This document shows positions 25,215-31,797 of a DNA stretch of 57,789 nt, piece after piece. The notes under the pieces are model-generated. The model saw only the letters and a list, made by a program, of their open reading frames with translations, was not told the DNA's origin and searched no databases. How positions within the stretch are numbered: position 1 is the stretch's first letter; each line of letters starts with the position of its first letter. This DNA is from a virus. The DNA lies in the IMG/VR virus record IMGVR_UViG_3300044617_001276, positions 1 through 57,789 of that record; one strand, written 5' to 3'. The translations under genes were made by a program, and so were the position numbers.

Positions 25215-25465
25215 CAATGCTCTCCGCGCATTCGTCTTATGGCCGGGCCGCAGTGGTTCGCCCAAACGCCATCGTCCATGCTCTCCAACACCTGAGCGAT
25301 ACATTCACGCTGACAAGCCGCCACCCACTCAGCGTAGTCGCGCAACAACTCCGGCGTCAACGTCACCGCCAAGCCTGACGGCGTTTCCTGCACATCACCA
25401 AACCGCTGCAACCAATCCTCGATCACTTCAATCTCAGCGCCGATTGGCGTGCGGTCAATGTTCAT
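25214..25465 (-). CDS. Packaging-cluster protein of unknown function (83 aa)
   Basis: Lies between the two terminase genes and is coupled to both (ATGA with the small subunit, TGATG with the large subunit). It is acidic and helical (IGAEIEVIEDWLQRFGDVQE, CQRECIAQVLESMDDGVWAN) with a short Arg-rich C-terminus. I do not recognise it; the CAQVLE-type helix occurs in many small phage proteins. Confidence 0.6.
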   Translation of the reverse strand: MNIDRTPIGAEIEVIEDWLQRFGDVQETPSGLAVTLTPELLRDYAEWVAACQRECIAQVLESMDDGVWANHCGPAIRRMRGEH

Positions 25466-25755
25466 GCACCACCTGCTTTCGACAACAACCGTTGCATCGT
25501 TTCCAACTCTGCATCTGACAACCCGGTCATGTCGATCGCCGCAACACTGATCGGCCCACCGTCTTGGCCGGTCATTTCACTACGGGCTAAATCCGGCAGA
25601 ATCTTGCCGAGAACAATTTTCGCTGCATTGATCTGGGTTGGTGTCAAATCAATTTCGCCATCGACGTGCTGAACCAAACGGTTCATGATCATCGATGCAC
25701 GAATGTTTTGTTTCCAATCGTCGGTCAACGCGACCTTGCGTTTCCTAGCTGCCAT
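25462..25755 (-). CDS. terS: Terminase small subunit-like DNA-binding protein
   Basis: A 97-residue protein with a basic N-terminus (MAARKRKVALTDDWKQNI) and a helix-turn-helix-like segment EIDLTPTQINAAKIVLGKIL, followed by PDLARSE. This LTPxQxxAAxxLLxKxLPDL pattern is common in phage small terminase subunits. Position just before TerL supports it. It would recognise the packaging site. Its start overlaps the GIY-YIG gene by 31 bases, with GGAG about 9 bases upstream. Confidence 0.72.
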   Translation of the reverse strand: MAARKRKVALTDDWKQNIRASMIMNRLVQHVDGEIDLTPTQINAAKIVLGKILPDLARSEMTGQDGGPISVAAIDMTGLSDAELETMQRLLSKAGGA

Positions 25756-26321
25756 CGCATATTCTCCAAACTGAGCGTTTCACAACGCTGTTTGAACGCA
25801 TTTCGCGCTTTGGCATCGCGCAAAATCATTCTGGCAAAAGTGCCGCACATCTTATGAACTGCCTGACGCAATGGCGTCAAATTGTTCCCCGCATCGGGGT
25901 TCAACAACCAACGAGCAACGCCCAAAACGATTTCAGGACTGAATCGTTGAACAACGACATGCAACGGCGCTGAAGGAACATCAGCAACGCCAGAAACGAA
26001 TTTCTTTGCCTGCTCTGGGCCGCCGCCAGGAGCGACATTCGTCAAACGATGCAAACCGATCTCGGCGATGAGGTCGCGCTCAAAATCCAACGCTGCGCGC
26101 TCGTCCCAAAAGAACGCCAATTGCTTTTTGGCAATTTCAAATCCAGCAGAGGCTATCTCGTTGATTTTGTTGCACTTTTCAGAACATACTCCAGCAGCAG
26201 CCTCTTTTTCGTGATGATCAATCCTATTGCCGCGACCTTTGCCAACGTAAAACGGCTTGCCATCTCTTGGATCGACAAGAACGTAAACGTACCAAATGGC
26301 AATTATCTCAAGGGTATACAT
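25725..26321 (-). CDS. GIY-YIG family endonuclease at head of packaging operon
   Basis: A 198-residue protein. Residues 10-35 (WYVYVLVDPRDGKPFYVGKG, then RGNR) give the GIY-YIG core, with Y11, Y13, G27-K28-G29 and R33. Histidines at 36-37, the acidic helix FERDLIAEIG (about 80-89, candidate metal-binding Glu) and TNVAPGG with N95 complete a layout like LEM-3-type GIY-YIG nucleases. The C-terminal half is helical and unassigned. It is the first gene of the packaging operon. Its ATG has no ribosome-binding site and sits at the predicted transcript start, so it may be leaderless. It could nick DNA during packaging or be a homing enzyme. Confidence 0.75.
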   Translation of the reverse strand: MYTLEIIAIWYVYVLVDPRDGKPFYVGKGRGNRIDHHEKEAAAGVCSEKCNKINEIASAGFEIAKKQLAFFWDERAALDFERDLIAEIGLHRLTNVAPGGGPEQAKKFVSGVADVPSAPLHVVVQRFSPEIVLGVARWLLNPDAGNNLTPLRQAVHKMCGTFARMILRDAKARNAFKQRCETLSLENMRWQLGNARSR

Positions 26322-26327
26322 AAAAAA

Positions 26328-26356
26328 ATTATCGCCGCGCTCTGCCCTGCCGGCAA
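26328..26356 (-). promoter_or_regulatory. Promoter-like sequence of the packaging/late operon
   Basis: On the minus strand TTGCCG (26356-26351), a 17-base spacer and GATAAT (26333-26328) match the promoter form seen elsewhere here. The start point would fall at about 26321, exactly the ATG of the GIY-YIG gene, giving a leaderless message. Confidence 0.55.
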
Positions 26357-26405
26357 CAATCTTCGCCGCGCATATAATTTACGCGCTCTCGAAAAAAGTT
26401 CCATC

Positions 26406-26421
26406 CATCTCGGGTACGCCG
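26406..26421. repeat. 16-base repeat, copy 1 (CATCTCGGGTACGCCG)
   Basis: An exact 16-base match to 30606-30621 in the same orientation. Both copies lie upstream of leftward operons, which suggests a binding site for a phage or host regulator. Confidence 0.6.
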
Positions 26422-26550
26422 CTGTTCCTGAGATGCCCGAGTGCCCAAGATTTCCTATTCTTCTCTTTTTACTAATTTAAATGAATTTAATTATGTATTA
26501 TCAAACAATTAATAAGTTGGGCGTCTTGGGCTTTTGCTTCAATCTCGGGA

Positions 26551-26562
26551 TCGGAATTCCGA
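26551..26562. repeat. Perfect 12-base palindrome within a larger dyad
   Basis: TCGGAATTCCGA is self-complementary and is flanked by CTCGGG (26544-26549) and CCCGAG (26567-26572), so the whole of 26544-26572 forms an imperfect dyad. This is the form of a dimeric protein-binding site. Confidence 0.6.
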
Positions 26563-26627
26563 GGTGCCCGAGAATTTAATTATTTTAATCCGCACCCGAG
26601 ATAATATCGCGGCGTCCAATCTCGGGA

Positions 26628-28151
26628 TCAGAATCCACCCTTTTTCGCCCCCAGCAACACCACATTCGCGGCTTCTTGGGATTGTGCGGCAAGCAATTCT
26701 TCGCCATGCTTACGCACAAGTTCGGTCGCCTCATCGATGTCTCTGGTCAGCTCTCCGCGCACGAACGCATATCGAGCGCGCATCGTTTTCCCTTCAACAC
26801 GGAACGTCCATCGGTCAGCGCCGCCCGGTGCAGGCACTTGAACGTACCCGGCGCGGTTCATGCGGTGAGAGATTTTGCGCGGCGACTTCAGCATGTTGGC
26901 CACGTCTTCGTGGTGGTCGAATTGAGGGTTGACGAGCTCTTGTCCGAGGATGACGGCTGGCTTACCGAGCTTGTCTAAGACCCAAGCGACAGCGTCTTCC
27001 GGCTCGCCCCAGGAAGCCGCCACAGCGCCCCACCCGGCGGTGCGTTGCACCTGCGCCTTTGGGTCGAACTGGGAAAGGTCGCGTGCAGCGAGCCAAGCGG
27101 CTACGTGGTTGATCCCGCCGCCTTCGAACCAAGCGAACAGCTCATTGAAGTAACTCGGGCGTTCTTCCCGCTCATGCCACTTTTGCGGCAGGTGAGAGTG
27201 CATGATGAACATGCGGCGGTCTTCAGGCGGGATGTACATGCTCATCCAATCATTCGTCGTGATGAACACGCGCATACGGTTGATGATGTGACGGAGCTTT
27301 GCGTATTTGTCGTTCAGCGGCAACGTGTCGGGTGGCGCGACGATCATTGGCTTGAGAATGTTGTAAGCAGTGGAAGCATGGTGTTCATCCTTCGTCGGGC
27401 GTACTTCGTCGACCACGAGCATCAAGGTTTCCAGCCATGGCTTATACGGGCTGAACAACTCATCCGGGTCGATGTTCTTGGTGTTCCAGTTGCCGACCGC
27501 TGCTTTGATGGGCATCAATGCCGCATCTTTCCCGATGCCTTGTGTGCCACTCAGCACGATGGCGGCGTTACACTTCACGTCAGGGCGCTGCACCATATGC
27601 GCGCAGAAGTCGAAGAAGAACTCATGCTCCAGCTTGTCTGGCCAGAGCTTTTTGACGTGATTGATCCAAACGTCAGCCTCTCTTGCGTCACCTTCCAAAA
27701 CAGGCGGCGGCAGATATTTGTTGTAGATCCTGCGGCCGACAGCCGGTCGCCAACCGTTGGAATCAATGAAGATGTCGCGAATGATTTGCGCCTCACCGGG
27801 CCACCACGTGCTGCCTTCCACGAACTGGTCATTTTCCACGCGCATGATGTCGAACGAAGGACGTATGAGCCGCTCACGCCGCCGCCGGGGTCGACCGCGC
27901 CGCCCTTGCCGCCCTTCGGCGGGTGCTTCGTCGGCGTCACCTTCGTCGACTTCAACTCGCCAGAGCTCGATGGGGATGGAAGCGTCCACCGCTTTTTCGG
28001 TATGTTGAGTGCCGTCACGCAAGTCCCAAAATGCCTCTTGCGCTTTGTCGAAGACATAGTCTTCAGGCCGCGCGAGCCGCCGGGAGTTGGCCACCGCTGC
28101 CTGCAACGCCGCTTCCCGCGCGGCTGTTCTTTCTTCGATTGTTGTTGTCAT
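26628..28151 (-). CDS. Replicative helicase, SF3/DUF5906-like
   Basis: A 507-residue P-loop ATPase. Walker A is GTQGIGKD (about 202-209), Walker B ETLMLVVDEV (241-250), and RVFITTND is a likely sensor strand with the polar residue of superfamily 3 helicases. The same layout is seen in DUF5906-type primase-helicase C-termini of phages and plasmids. The N-terminal third is low in pattern with an Arg-rich linker (GRRGRPRRRRERL, about 83-95). It probably works with the primase-like protein encoded at the start of the same operon, as a split primase-helicase. ATGA couples it to the 50-aa gene upstream. Confidence 0.8.
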   Translation of the reverse strand: MTTTIEERTAAREAALQAAVANSRRLARPEDYVFDKAQEAFWDLRDGTQHTEKAVDASIPIELWRVEVDEGDADEAPAEGRQGRRGRPRRRRERLIRPSFDIMRVENDQFVEGSTWWPGEAQIIRDIFIDSNGWRPAVGRRIYNKYLPPPVLEGDAREADVWINHVKKLWPDKLEHEFFFDFCAHMVQRPDVKCNAAIVLSGTQGIGKDAALMPIKAAVGNWNTKNIDPDELFSPYKPWLETLMLVVDEVRPTKDEHHASTAYNILKPMIVAPPDTLPLNDKYAKLRHIINRMRVFITTNDWMSMYIPPEDRRMFIMHSHLPQKWHEREERPSYFNELFAWFEGGGINHVAAWLAARDLSQFDPKAQVQRTAGWGAVAASWGEPEDAVAWVLDKLGKPAVILGQELVNPQFDHHEDVANMLKSPRKISHRMNRAGYVQVPAPGGADRWTFRVEGKTMRARYAFVRGELTRDIDEATELVRKHGEELLAAQSQEAANVVLLGAKKGGF

Positions 28152-28300
28152 TTTTCAACCCAGTAAAGTTCTACCCAATCTTCATAAGCCGCCCAACAAA
28201 TCAACCACTCCCAAGAGAGTTTTTCGTTGGGCACGACGTCGCAATAGTATTGTGCCATGCGCAGGCAAGTTGTTTGTGATGGCGGCGGATACGAGTTCAT
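28148..28300 (-). CDS. Small Trp-rich protein (50 aa) in replication operon
   Basis: A short frame reading MNSYPPPSQTTCLRMAQYYC and then DVVPNEKLSWEWLICWAAYE. Both ends overlap neighbours as ATGA, which is the main support. It has five tryptophans in the second half. No family recognised. Confidence 0.6.
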   Translation of the reverse strand: MNSYPPPSQTTCLRMAQYYCDVVPNEKLSWEWLICWAAYEDWVELYWVEK

Positions 28301-28683
28301 CCGTTTTTCTCCTTCAGCTTGGCTTCGATGGCGCGAACAGTTTCAGACCATCTCGGCGGCAGCCTGACTGCACCGGGCAACAGCGACATAATCTCCTCAT
28401 CCGTCAGCCCCTGCCAGTTGCGCTGTGGTGGGGCGGTGTAAAGTGGCTGTTGATCGTCTTGCTCTTTGTTTTGCGTCACGGTTATTTGCCAACTCCCATC
28501 CCCCCAGCTTTCCCAATTAAATTTGTCGTACACCCACGCCACCGGCTCCGGTTCAGGCTGCGCGAGTCGAGCGCGGAGTAGTTCGGTTGCTTTCACAGTC
28601 TGGCTTGTTCCGTATATCGCGCTGTGTTCTGCTTCCAACGCATCCAGCACCTGCTGCGCTTCCTCGCGGGTTAGCGTGATCAT
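28297..28683 (-). CDS. Conserved phage accessory protein (128 aa)
   Basis: Contains EPVAWVYDKFNWESWGDGSW and QQPLYTAPPQRNWQGLTDEE, a PVAWxY...PLYTAPP pattern widespread in phage accessory proteins of Ea22/ead type. The C-terminus is helical (ETVRAIEAKLKEKNG) and includes the LTDEEI motif. It is coupled on both sides. Function unknown; non-essential accessory roles are typical. Confidence 0.65.
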   Translation of the reverse strand: MITLTREEAQQVLDALEAEHSAIYGTSQTVKATELLRARLAQPEPEPVAWVYDKFNWESWGDGSWQITVTQNKEQDDQQPLYTAPPQRNWQGLTDEEIMSLLPGAVRLPPRWSETVRAIEAKLKEKNG

Positions 28684-28889
28684 GGCGCACCCCTTTCGCG
28701 GATCATCATTGCGGCAATTACGCCTTGGTTATGCCATTCCCCATGTAGCCATTCTTCGCACACCTTCGCACACGCCTCACGTTCTGCTGCTGCGACTAGC
28801 TTGGCGAATTGTTTTAAAGCATGATGTTGCCCTTCAGCCGGATGCGGTAAAAACTCGCTTATCATTTTGCTTAGTTCTTCGTCGGTCAT
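28680..28889 (-). CDS. Small accessory protein with AEREACAKVCEE motif (69 aa)
   Basis: Helical protein with FAKLVAAAEREACAKVCEEW and a C-terminal AAMMIRERG, a pattern common in many phage accessory proteins. The start overlaps the 39-aa membrane gene as ATGA. Function unknown. Confidence 0.65.
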   Translation of the reverse strand: MTDEELSKMISEFLPHPAEGQHHALKQFAKLVAAAEREACAKVCEEWLHGEWHNQGVIAAMMIRERGAP

Positions 28890-29005
28890 TCTTTATCCTC
28901 CAACATCATAGCGATGGCCACTGCAATCCCCGCGACCAACACAAACAAACCAGCCCCAACCAACGCAATGCCCATGATAGCGAAGACAACGAAGCTGTGT
29001 TCCAT
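28886..29005 (-). CDS. Small single-pass membrane protein (39 aa)
   Basis: Reads MEHSFVVFAIMGIALVGAGL and then FVLVAGIAVAIAMMLEDKE, essentially one long hydrophobic helix with a charged end. ATG 29005 is favoured because GGAG lies 7-8 bases upstream; ATG 29011 overlaps the upstream stop but sits too close to the same GGAG. Its TGA overlaps the next ATG. The function is unknown. Confidence 0.6.
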   Translation of the reverse strand: MEHSFVVFAIMGIALVGAGLFVLVAGIAVAIAMMLEDKE

Positions 29006-29007
29006 AA

Positions 29008-29646
29008 TCATTCTCCACGGTCGTCGTACGTGAAGGTCGTTGTGTCGCCGAGCCGCCACTTGCTGGATTGTTCGACGCGGTACTTTTTCGTCGCGACAAT
29101 AAAGTCTGGGAACTTCATGTCTTTTGGATTCAGCGCGGCGTCGAAAAAGCGACAGCGGTTGTTCGGTTGCAATGCGAACTGTCCATTGTCGAGTTTCAAC
29201 ACATTGTAGCTCTTGTGTTCGTCGGGTGTCTCGCTCAACGTAAAATCCGGGATGCGCGGGTCAGGATTGCAAGTGTCGAGTGTGAACATGTATTCACCGC
29301 CGTGCAGCTTTTTGTCCTTGCCGAAAAACTCAGAGCGCAACCCTTTCAGCAACGGCTTTTCAATGACCGCGACGTAGTAACTCAACGCATCCCAAATTTG
29401 CAATGTGTCCAGCGGCAAGTCGCCTTCTGCAAATTCGTCCCAATAAAAAGCGCTGATGGGCAACTTGTCGTAGAGCGCGCCGTATTCAGGCAGGTAAGTT
29501 TCGAACCTGAACGCCTCTCCGCGATGCGCCTTCACGCTCACCCAAACACCTTGCACCAGCGGCGCGTCCTCTCCGCACGTGAAGTCGTATAAATATTCAG
29601 GCCGCACCCAGACCTTCACTGGCGGCAGTGGCGTCACGAACATCAT
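29008..29646 (-). CDS. Conserved protein of replication operon (212 aa), unknown
   Basis: A soluble alpha/beta protein coupled by ATGA to the primase-like gene. Notable stretches are HRGEAFRFETYLPEYGALYD, GGEYMFTLDTCNPDPRIPD and DNGQFALQPNNRCRFFDAAL. The placement between primase and helicase genes suggests a link with replication, but no motif identifies it. Confidence 0.6.
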   Translation of the reverse strand: MMFVTPLPPVKVWVRPEYLYDFTCGEDAPLVQGVWVSVKAHRGEAFRFETYLPEYGALYDKLPISAFYWDEFAEGDLPLDTLQIWDALSYYVAVIEKPLLKGLRSEFFGKDKKLHGGEYMFTLDTCNPDPRIPDFTLSETPDEHKSYNVLKLDNGQFALQPNNRCRFFDAALNPKDMKFPDFIVATKKYRVEQSSKWRLGDTTTFTYDDRGE

Positions 29647-30569
29647 TGCGCGGCCCTTTCTAACTCTTCAATCGATTCTTCATTGACCCACTCCGTCAAG
29701 TGTGACCAACCCTTCTCCACACAGTGTCCATGATGACAGCGGAACGCGCCGTAATAGTCGTTCTCAGGTGCTGGCTCACGTATCGCGGCCCCATTGTCGA
29801 CGCCACCGGTGTGGCCGTCCACCCAAGGGCAAGACATCTCTGTCCACCCACTCGGGTCGGGCTCGTGACGCTTGAGCATGCTGCGCTGGTCGAGCCACTT
29901 GTAGACGTTCATGAACATCCTGTTGCGCTCTAACGCTTCCTCGGTCGGCAACTTTTCCCGCATGACACGTTGTCCTCGGATTTGCAACCCGAACCCGTCC
30001 AGGAGTTCCTGCGGCGTCCATCTTGATCCATTCGCTTCAGTGACGCGCGTTGTCCACCCGTTGTAGGCTTTCTTCCCATTCAAGTGTCCGGGTAGCCGCC
30101 CCACACGCGTCACACCACTCATGCCGGGATCAGCGCCCAACAGCTTGCCGTGAATGAACGCACGAATCAACCCGTCGAACCGCGCCATGTCGCGCTCGGG
30201 TTCATGCAGGAAGTACCACCACTGTTCGTTGCCGGGTGAAGTTTCAATCTTCCATGTTGGGGGCATCGCCTCCACGAATGTCTTGTCAACCTTCGTGCCC
30301 ACATCGTCGACCATGAGCGCCAGCCCGGCAGTGAACGTCTCAGTGCGGCGGCGGTAGGTGCCGTCAGCAGCGCGCTTGAACGCGCCCACGGTCACGTAGG
30401 CGTTGTCCATGGGGCCGAAAGGGATCTCGCGGCCCGGAGCCCAAGGCCGAGGTCGCCAAGCCGCCGGGCCAGCCTCATAAGGGTCGCCGGGGAACCCACA
30501 AAGGATCAGCCGCTCGTCCGGGTTCAGCCCGGCAGCCAAATCGGCGAGGAATGCCTCATTTTCCATCAT
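29643..30569 (-). CDS. Primase-like protein with C-terminal zinc finger
   Basis: A 308-residue protein. The central part (LALMVDDVGTKVDK, PTWKIETSPGNEQWWYFLHE, MSGVTRVGRLPGHLNGK) has the layout of RepB/AEP-type primases, with the paired acidic residues of VDDV, a TSPGxxQ segment and a conserved RLPG. The C-terminus has CPWVDGHTGG and later FRCHHGHC, a likely zinc-binding site. It begins the leftward replication operon, directly after an AGAAAGGA ribosome-binding site. It likely primes DNA synthesis together with the helicase encoded at the end of the operon. Primase activity is inference. Confidence 0.68.
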   Translation of the reverse strand: MMENEAFLADLAAGLNPDERLILCGFPGDPYEAGPAAWRPRPWAPGREIPFGPMDNAYVTVGAFKRAADGTYRRRTETFTAGLALMVDDVGTKVDKTFVEAMPPTWKIETSPGNEQWWYFLHEPERDMARFDGLIRAFIHGKLLGADPGMSGVTRVGRLPGHLNGKKAYNGWTTRVTEANGSRWTPQELLDGFGLQIRGQRVMREKLPTEEALERNRMFMNVYKWLDQRSMLKRHEPDPSGWTEMSCPWVDGHTGGVDNGAAIREPAPENDYYGAFRCHHGHCVEKGWSHLTEWVNEESIEELERAAQ

Positions 30570-30570
30570 T

Positions 30571-30589
30571 TTTCCTTTCTACGTTAGGG
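30571..30589 (-). repeat. Inverted leader repeat, leftward copy
   Basis: On the minus strand CCCTAACGTAGAAAGGAAA, differing at one base from the rightward copy at 30734-30752. It contains the ribosome-binding sequence of the primase-like gene. The two copies face outward from the divergent promoter region. Confidence 0.75.
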
Positions 30590-30605
30590 AACCGCTATTG
30601 TCGGG

Positions 30606-30621
30606 CATCTCGGGTACGCCG
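30606..30621. repeat. 16-base repeat, copy 2 (CATCTCGGGTACGCCG)
   Basis: Exact match to 26406-26421. Here it lies inside a larger nested dyad, GGGCAT (30603-30608) to ATGCCC (30646-30651), that also holds two short hairpins (GGGCcaGCCC and GCACtgGTGC). It may be an operator or part of an origin. Confidence 0.6.
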
Positions 30622-30648
30622 GGCCAGCCCGCACTGGTGCGCCGAATG

Positions 30649-30667
30649 CCCTTGCATTTTGCAGGGG
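30649..30667. promoter_or_regulatory. Dyad upstream of the rightward promoter
   Basis: CCCTTGCA-TTT-TGCAGGGG forms an eight-pair stem with one G-T pair. It lies 15 bases before the -35 box at 30682, the position of an activator or repressor site. Confidence 0.4.
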
Positions 30668-30681
30668 AATACAAAAATATG

Positions 30682-30710
30682 TTGCCGTGATCTGATTTTG
30701 TCGTCATAAT
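30682..30710 (+). promoter_or_regulatory. Rightward early promoter-like sequence
   Basis: TTGCCG (30682-30687), 17 bases, CATAAT (30705-30710). It drives the early block that begins at 30757. A short inverted pair CGGTC/GACCG (30718-30722 and 30729-30733) lies at the expected start point and could be an operator. Confidence 0.65.
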
Positions 30711-30733
30711 AACGATACGGTCGATCGAGACCG

Positions 30734-30752
30734 CCCTAACTTAGAAAGGAAA
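30734..30752 (+). repeat. Inverted leader repeat, rightward copy
   Basis: CCCTAACTTAGAAAGGAAA, the partner of the leftward copy at 30571-30589 with one mismatch. It carries the extended ribosome-binding sequence that recurs before many rightward genes. Confidence 0.75.
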
Positions 30753-30756
30753 CACC

Positions 30757-30951
30757 ATGAACAAAGTCTACATAGTTTGCGAAACCATCGACGGCGAGAA
30801 GACAATCGGCGGCGTTTACGCGTCTTACAAAAAAGCGCGTGAACACGCTGAAGACATCGCTGAGTATGCAGGCGTCGAGGAAGACCAACAAGATTTTTGG
30901 GGTGAAGACGAAGACAACTGCATCACCATTGAAGAACAAGACCTGTTGTAA
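30757..30951 (+). CDS. Small acidic early protein (64 aa)
   Basis: First gene of the rightward block, straight after the promoter at 30682-30710 and an AGAAAGGA ribosome-binding site. It is strongly acidic in the second half (EYAGVEEDQQDFWGEDEDN). Small acidic proteins made first in infection often bind host enzymes by mimicking DNA, but that is only a possibility here. No family recognised. Confidence 0.65.
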   Translation: MNKVYIVCETIDGEKTIGGVYASYKKAREHAEDIAEYAGVEEDQQDFWGEDEDNCITIEEQDLL

Positions 30952-30976
30952 TTTTTAACTCAGAAAGGAAATGACC

Positions 30977-31522
30977 ATGAACGTAACTACCGCCACCACC
31001 GCTGAACTCGTCAAGTTCTACAACGCTCACGCCGCCAAGCCGGTCAAGAAGTTCGCTGACCGCAAGACCGCCGAGCGCCGTGTTGCTGACTTGATGAAGT
31101 CTGTCCCCAACGCCAACGAATTCCGCTGCCCTGAGTGCGACTCCACCGAGAATCTGACCTGCGGCGAAGTCAAGTATGTGCGCGGCATGCAAACCATCGT
31201 CAACGAGCACATTGCTGATTGCCACAACTGCGGCCATGAGTGGAACACTCTGACCGGCAAACCTGTGCGCAAGGTTGCCGCCAGCGCCGAGCGCAGCGCA
31301 GCCATCGTTGCTTCTTGGAAGAACAAGGATGTTGCCGCCGCACGCGCCGTTCGCCACGGTGTCGTGGTCGTCACGCCCAAAGGCGAAAAGCGCGAACACA
31401 AGTCGGTGCGCGAAGCGTTCATGGTGCTGGCGTTGCCGCTCGGTCAGCACATCAAGTTCCGTGGCGCGTTGAAGGCCGCTGGCCGCGCCGAGTTCGGCGG
31501 CTACAAGTTTCAGTTGGCCTGA
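30977..31522 (+). CDS. Zinc-ribbon early protein (181 aa), putative DNA-binding
   Basis: The start is set at ATG 30977 because it has the normal spacing to AGAAAGGA; ATG 30971 is too close. The N-terminal part (ELVKFYNAHAAKPVKKFADR, KTAERRV) is a small helical domain seen in many phage and bacterial regulators. Residues of about 50-90 form a zinc ribbon: CPECDS and later CHNCGHEW. The C-terminal part is basic (KNKDVAAARAVRHG, EKREHKSVREAF). A nucleic-acid-binding regulator is likely. Confidence 0.65.
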   Translation: MNVTTATTAELVKFYNAHAAKPVKKFADRKTAERRVADLMKSVPNANEFRCPECDSTENLTCGEVKYVRGMQTIVNEHIADCHNCGHEWNTLTGKPVRKVAASAERSAAIVASWKNKDVAAARAVRHGVVVVTPKGEKREHKSVREAFMVLALPLGQHIKFRGALKAAGRAEFGGYKFQLA

Positions 31523-31530
31523 AAAACTTT

Positions 31531-31559
31531 CTCGGCAGGTGCAAAAAGCACTTGCCGAG
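31531..31559 (+). other. Strong intergenic stem-loop
   Basis: CTCGGCAGGTGC (31531-31542) and GCACTTGCCGAG (31548-31559) pair over 12 positions with one G-T pair and an AAAAA loop. No T run follows in the transcribed direction, so it may be an RNA processing, stability or attenuation element between the zinc-ribbon gene and the 57-aa gene. Its second arm contains a TTGCCG that, with GAAAAT 17 bases later, could be a further weak promoter. Confidence 0.55.
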
Positions 31560-31611
31560 ATATGGAAAACGCGAGAAAATATCTCTGCATCAAACTTAGA
31601 AAGGAAATGTC

Positions 31612-31785
31612 ATGAACATCACCGTCCGCATCGCCAACAACTACGGCAACCGTGCAGTTTACCCGGTTTGCGAAGTTGCGCACAAGCTCGCCGCGCTAGT
31701 GAACTGCAAGACCTTCACTGAGCGCGTGCTGAAACAAATTCAGGATCTCGGCTACACCATCTCTGTCCAACAACAATCCCTTTGA
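31612..31785 (+). CDS. Small conserved early protein (57 aa)
   Basis: Reads MNITVRIANNYGNRAVYPVC and then EVAHKLAALVNCKTFTERVL, with an ending LGYTISVQQQSL. It has the extended ribosome-binding site (CTTAGAAAGGAA). The pattern NxYGNxxxYPVCExAxxxAxLxxxKTxT is, from memory, common in small phage proteins. The function is unknown. Confidence 0.7.
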   Translation: MNITVRIANNYGNRAVYPVCEVAHKLAALVNCKTFTERVLKQIQDLGYTISVQQQSL

Positions 31786-31797
31786 GGAGACACTGTC

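Larger units (their letters stand above)
26322..26627. promoter_or_regulatory. Regulatory region between replication and packaging operons
   Basis: A 306-base region without a gene. It holds the packaging promoter (26328-26356), an AT-rich core (about 26461-26520), six CTCGGG or CCCGAG hexamers (26409, 26436, 26544, 26567, 26595, 26621), a perfect palindrome TCGGAATTCCGA (26551-26562) flanked by CTCGGG and CCCGAG, and one copy of a 16-base repeat (26406-26421) that recurs at 30606-30621. It is a likely regulator-binding or replication-linked site. Confidence 0.55.

Noticed and set aside
25215-25304. Longer N-terminus for terminase large subunit
   Set aside because: The extra 30 residues overlap the upstream gene and lack conserved features; ATG 25214 is coupled to the upstream stop.
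26461-26520. A second minus-strand promoter using CATAAT at 26490-26495
   Set aside because: No acceptable -35 box lies 16-18 bases upstream; the TTGCCG site at 26351-26356 is far better.
27045-28166. Open frame of 373 codons on the plus strand
   Set aside because: Antisense to the helicase gene, no ribosome-binding site or motifs, so a shadow.
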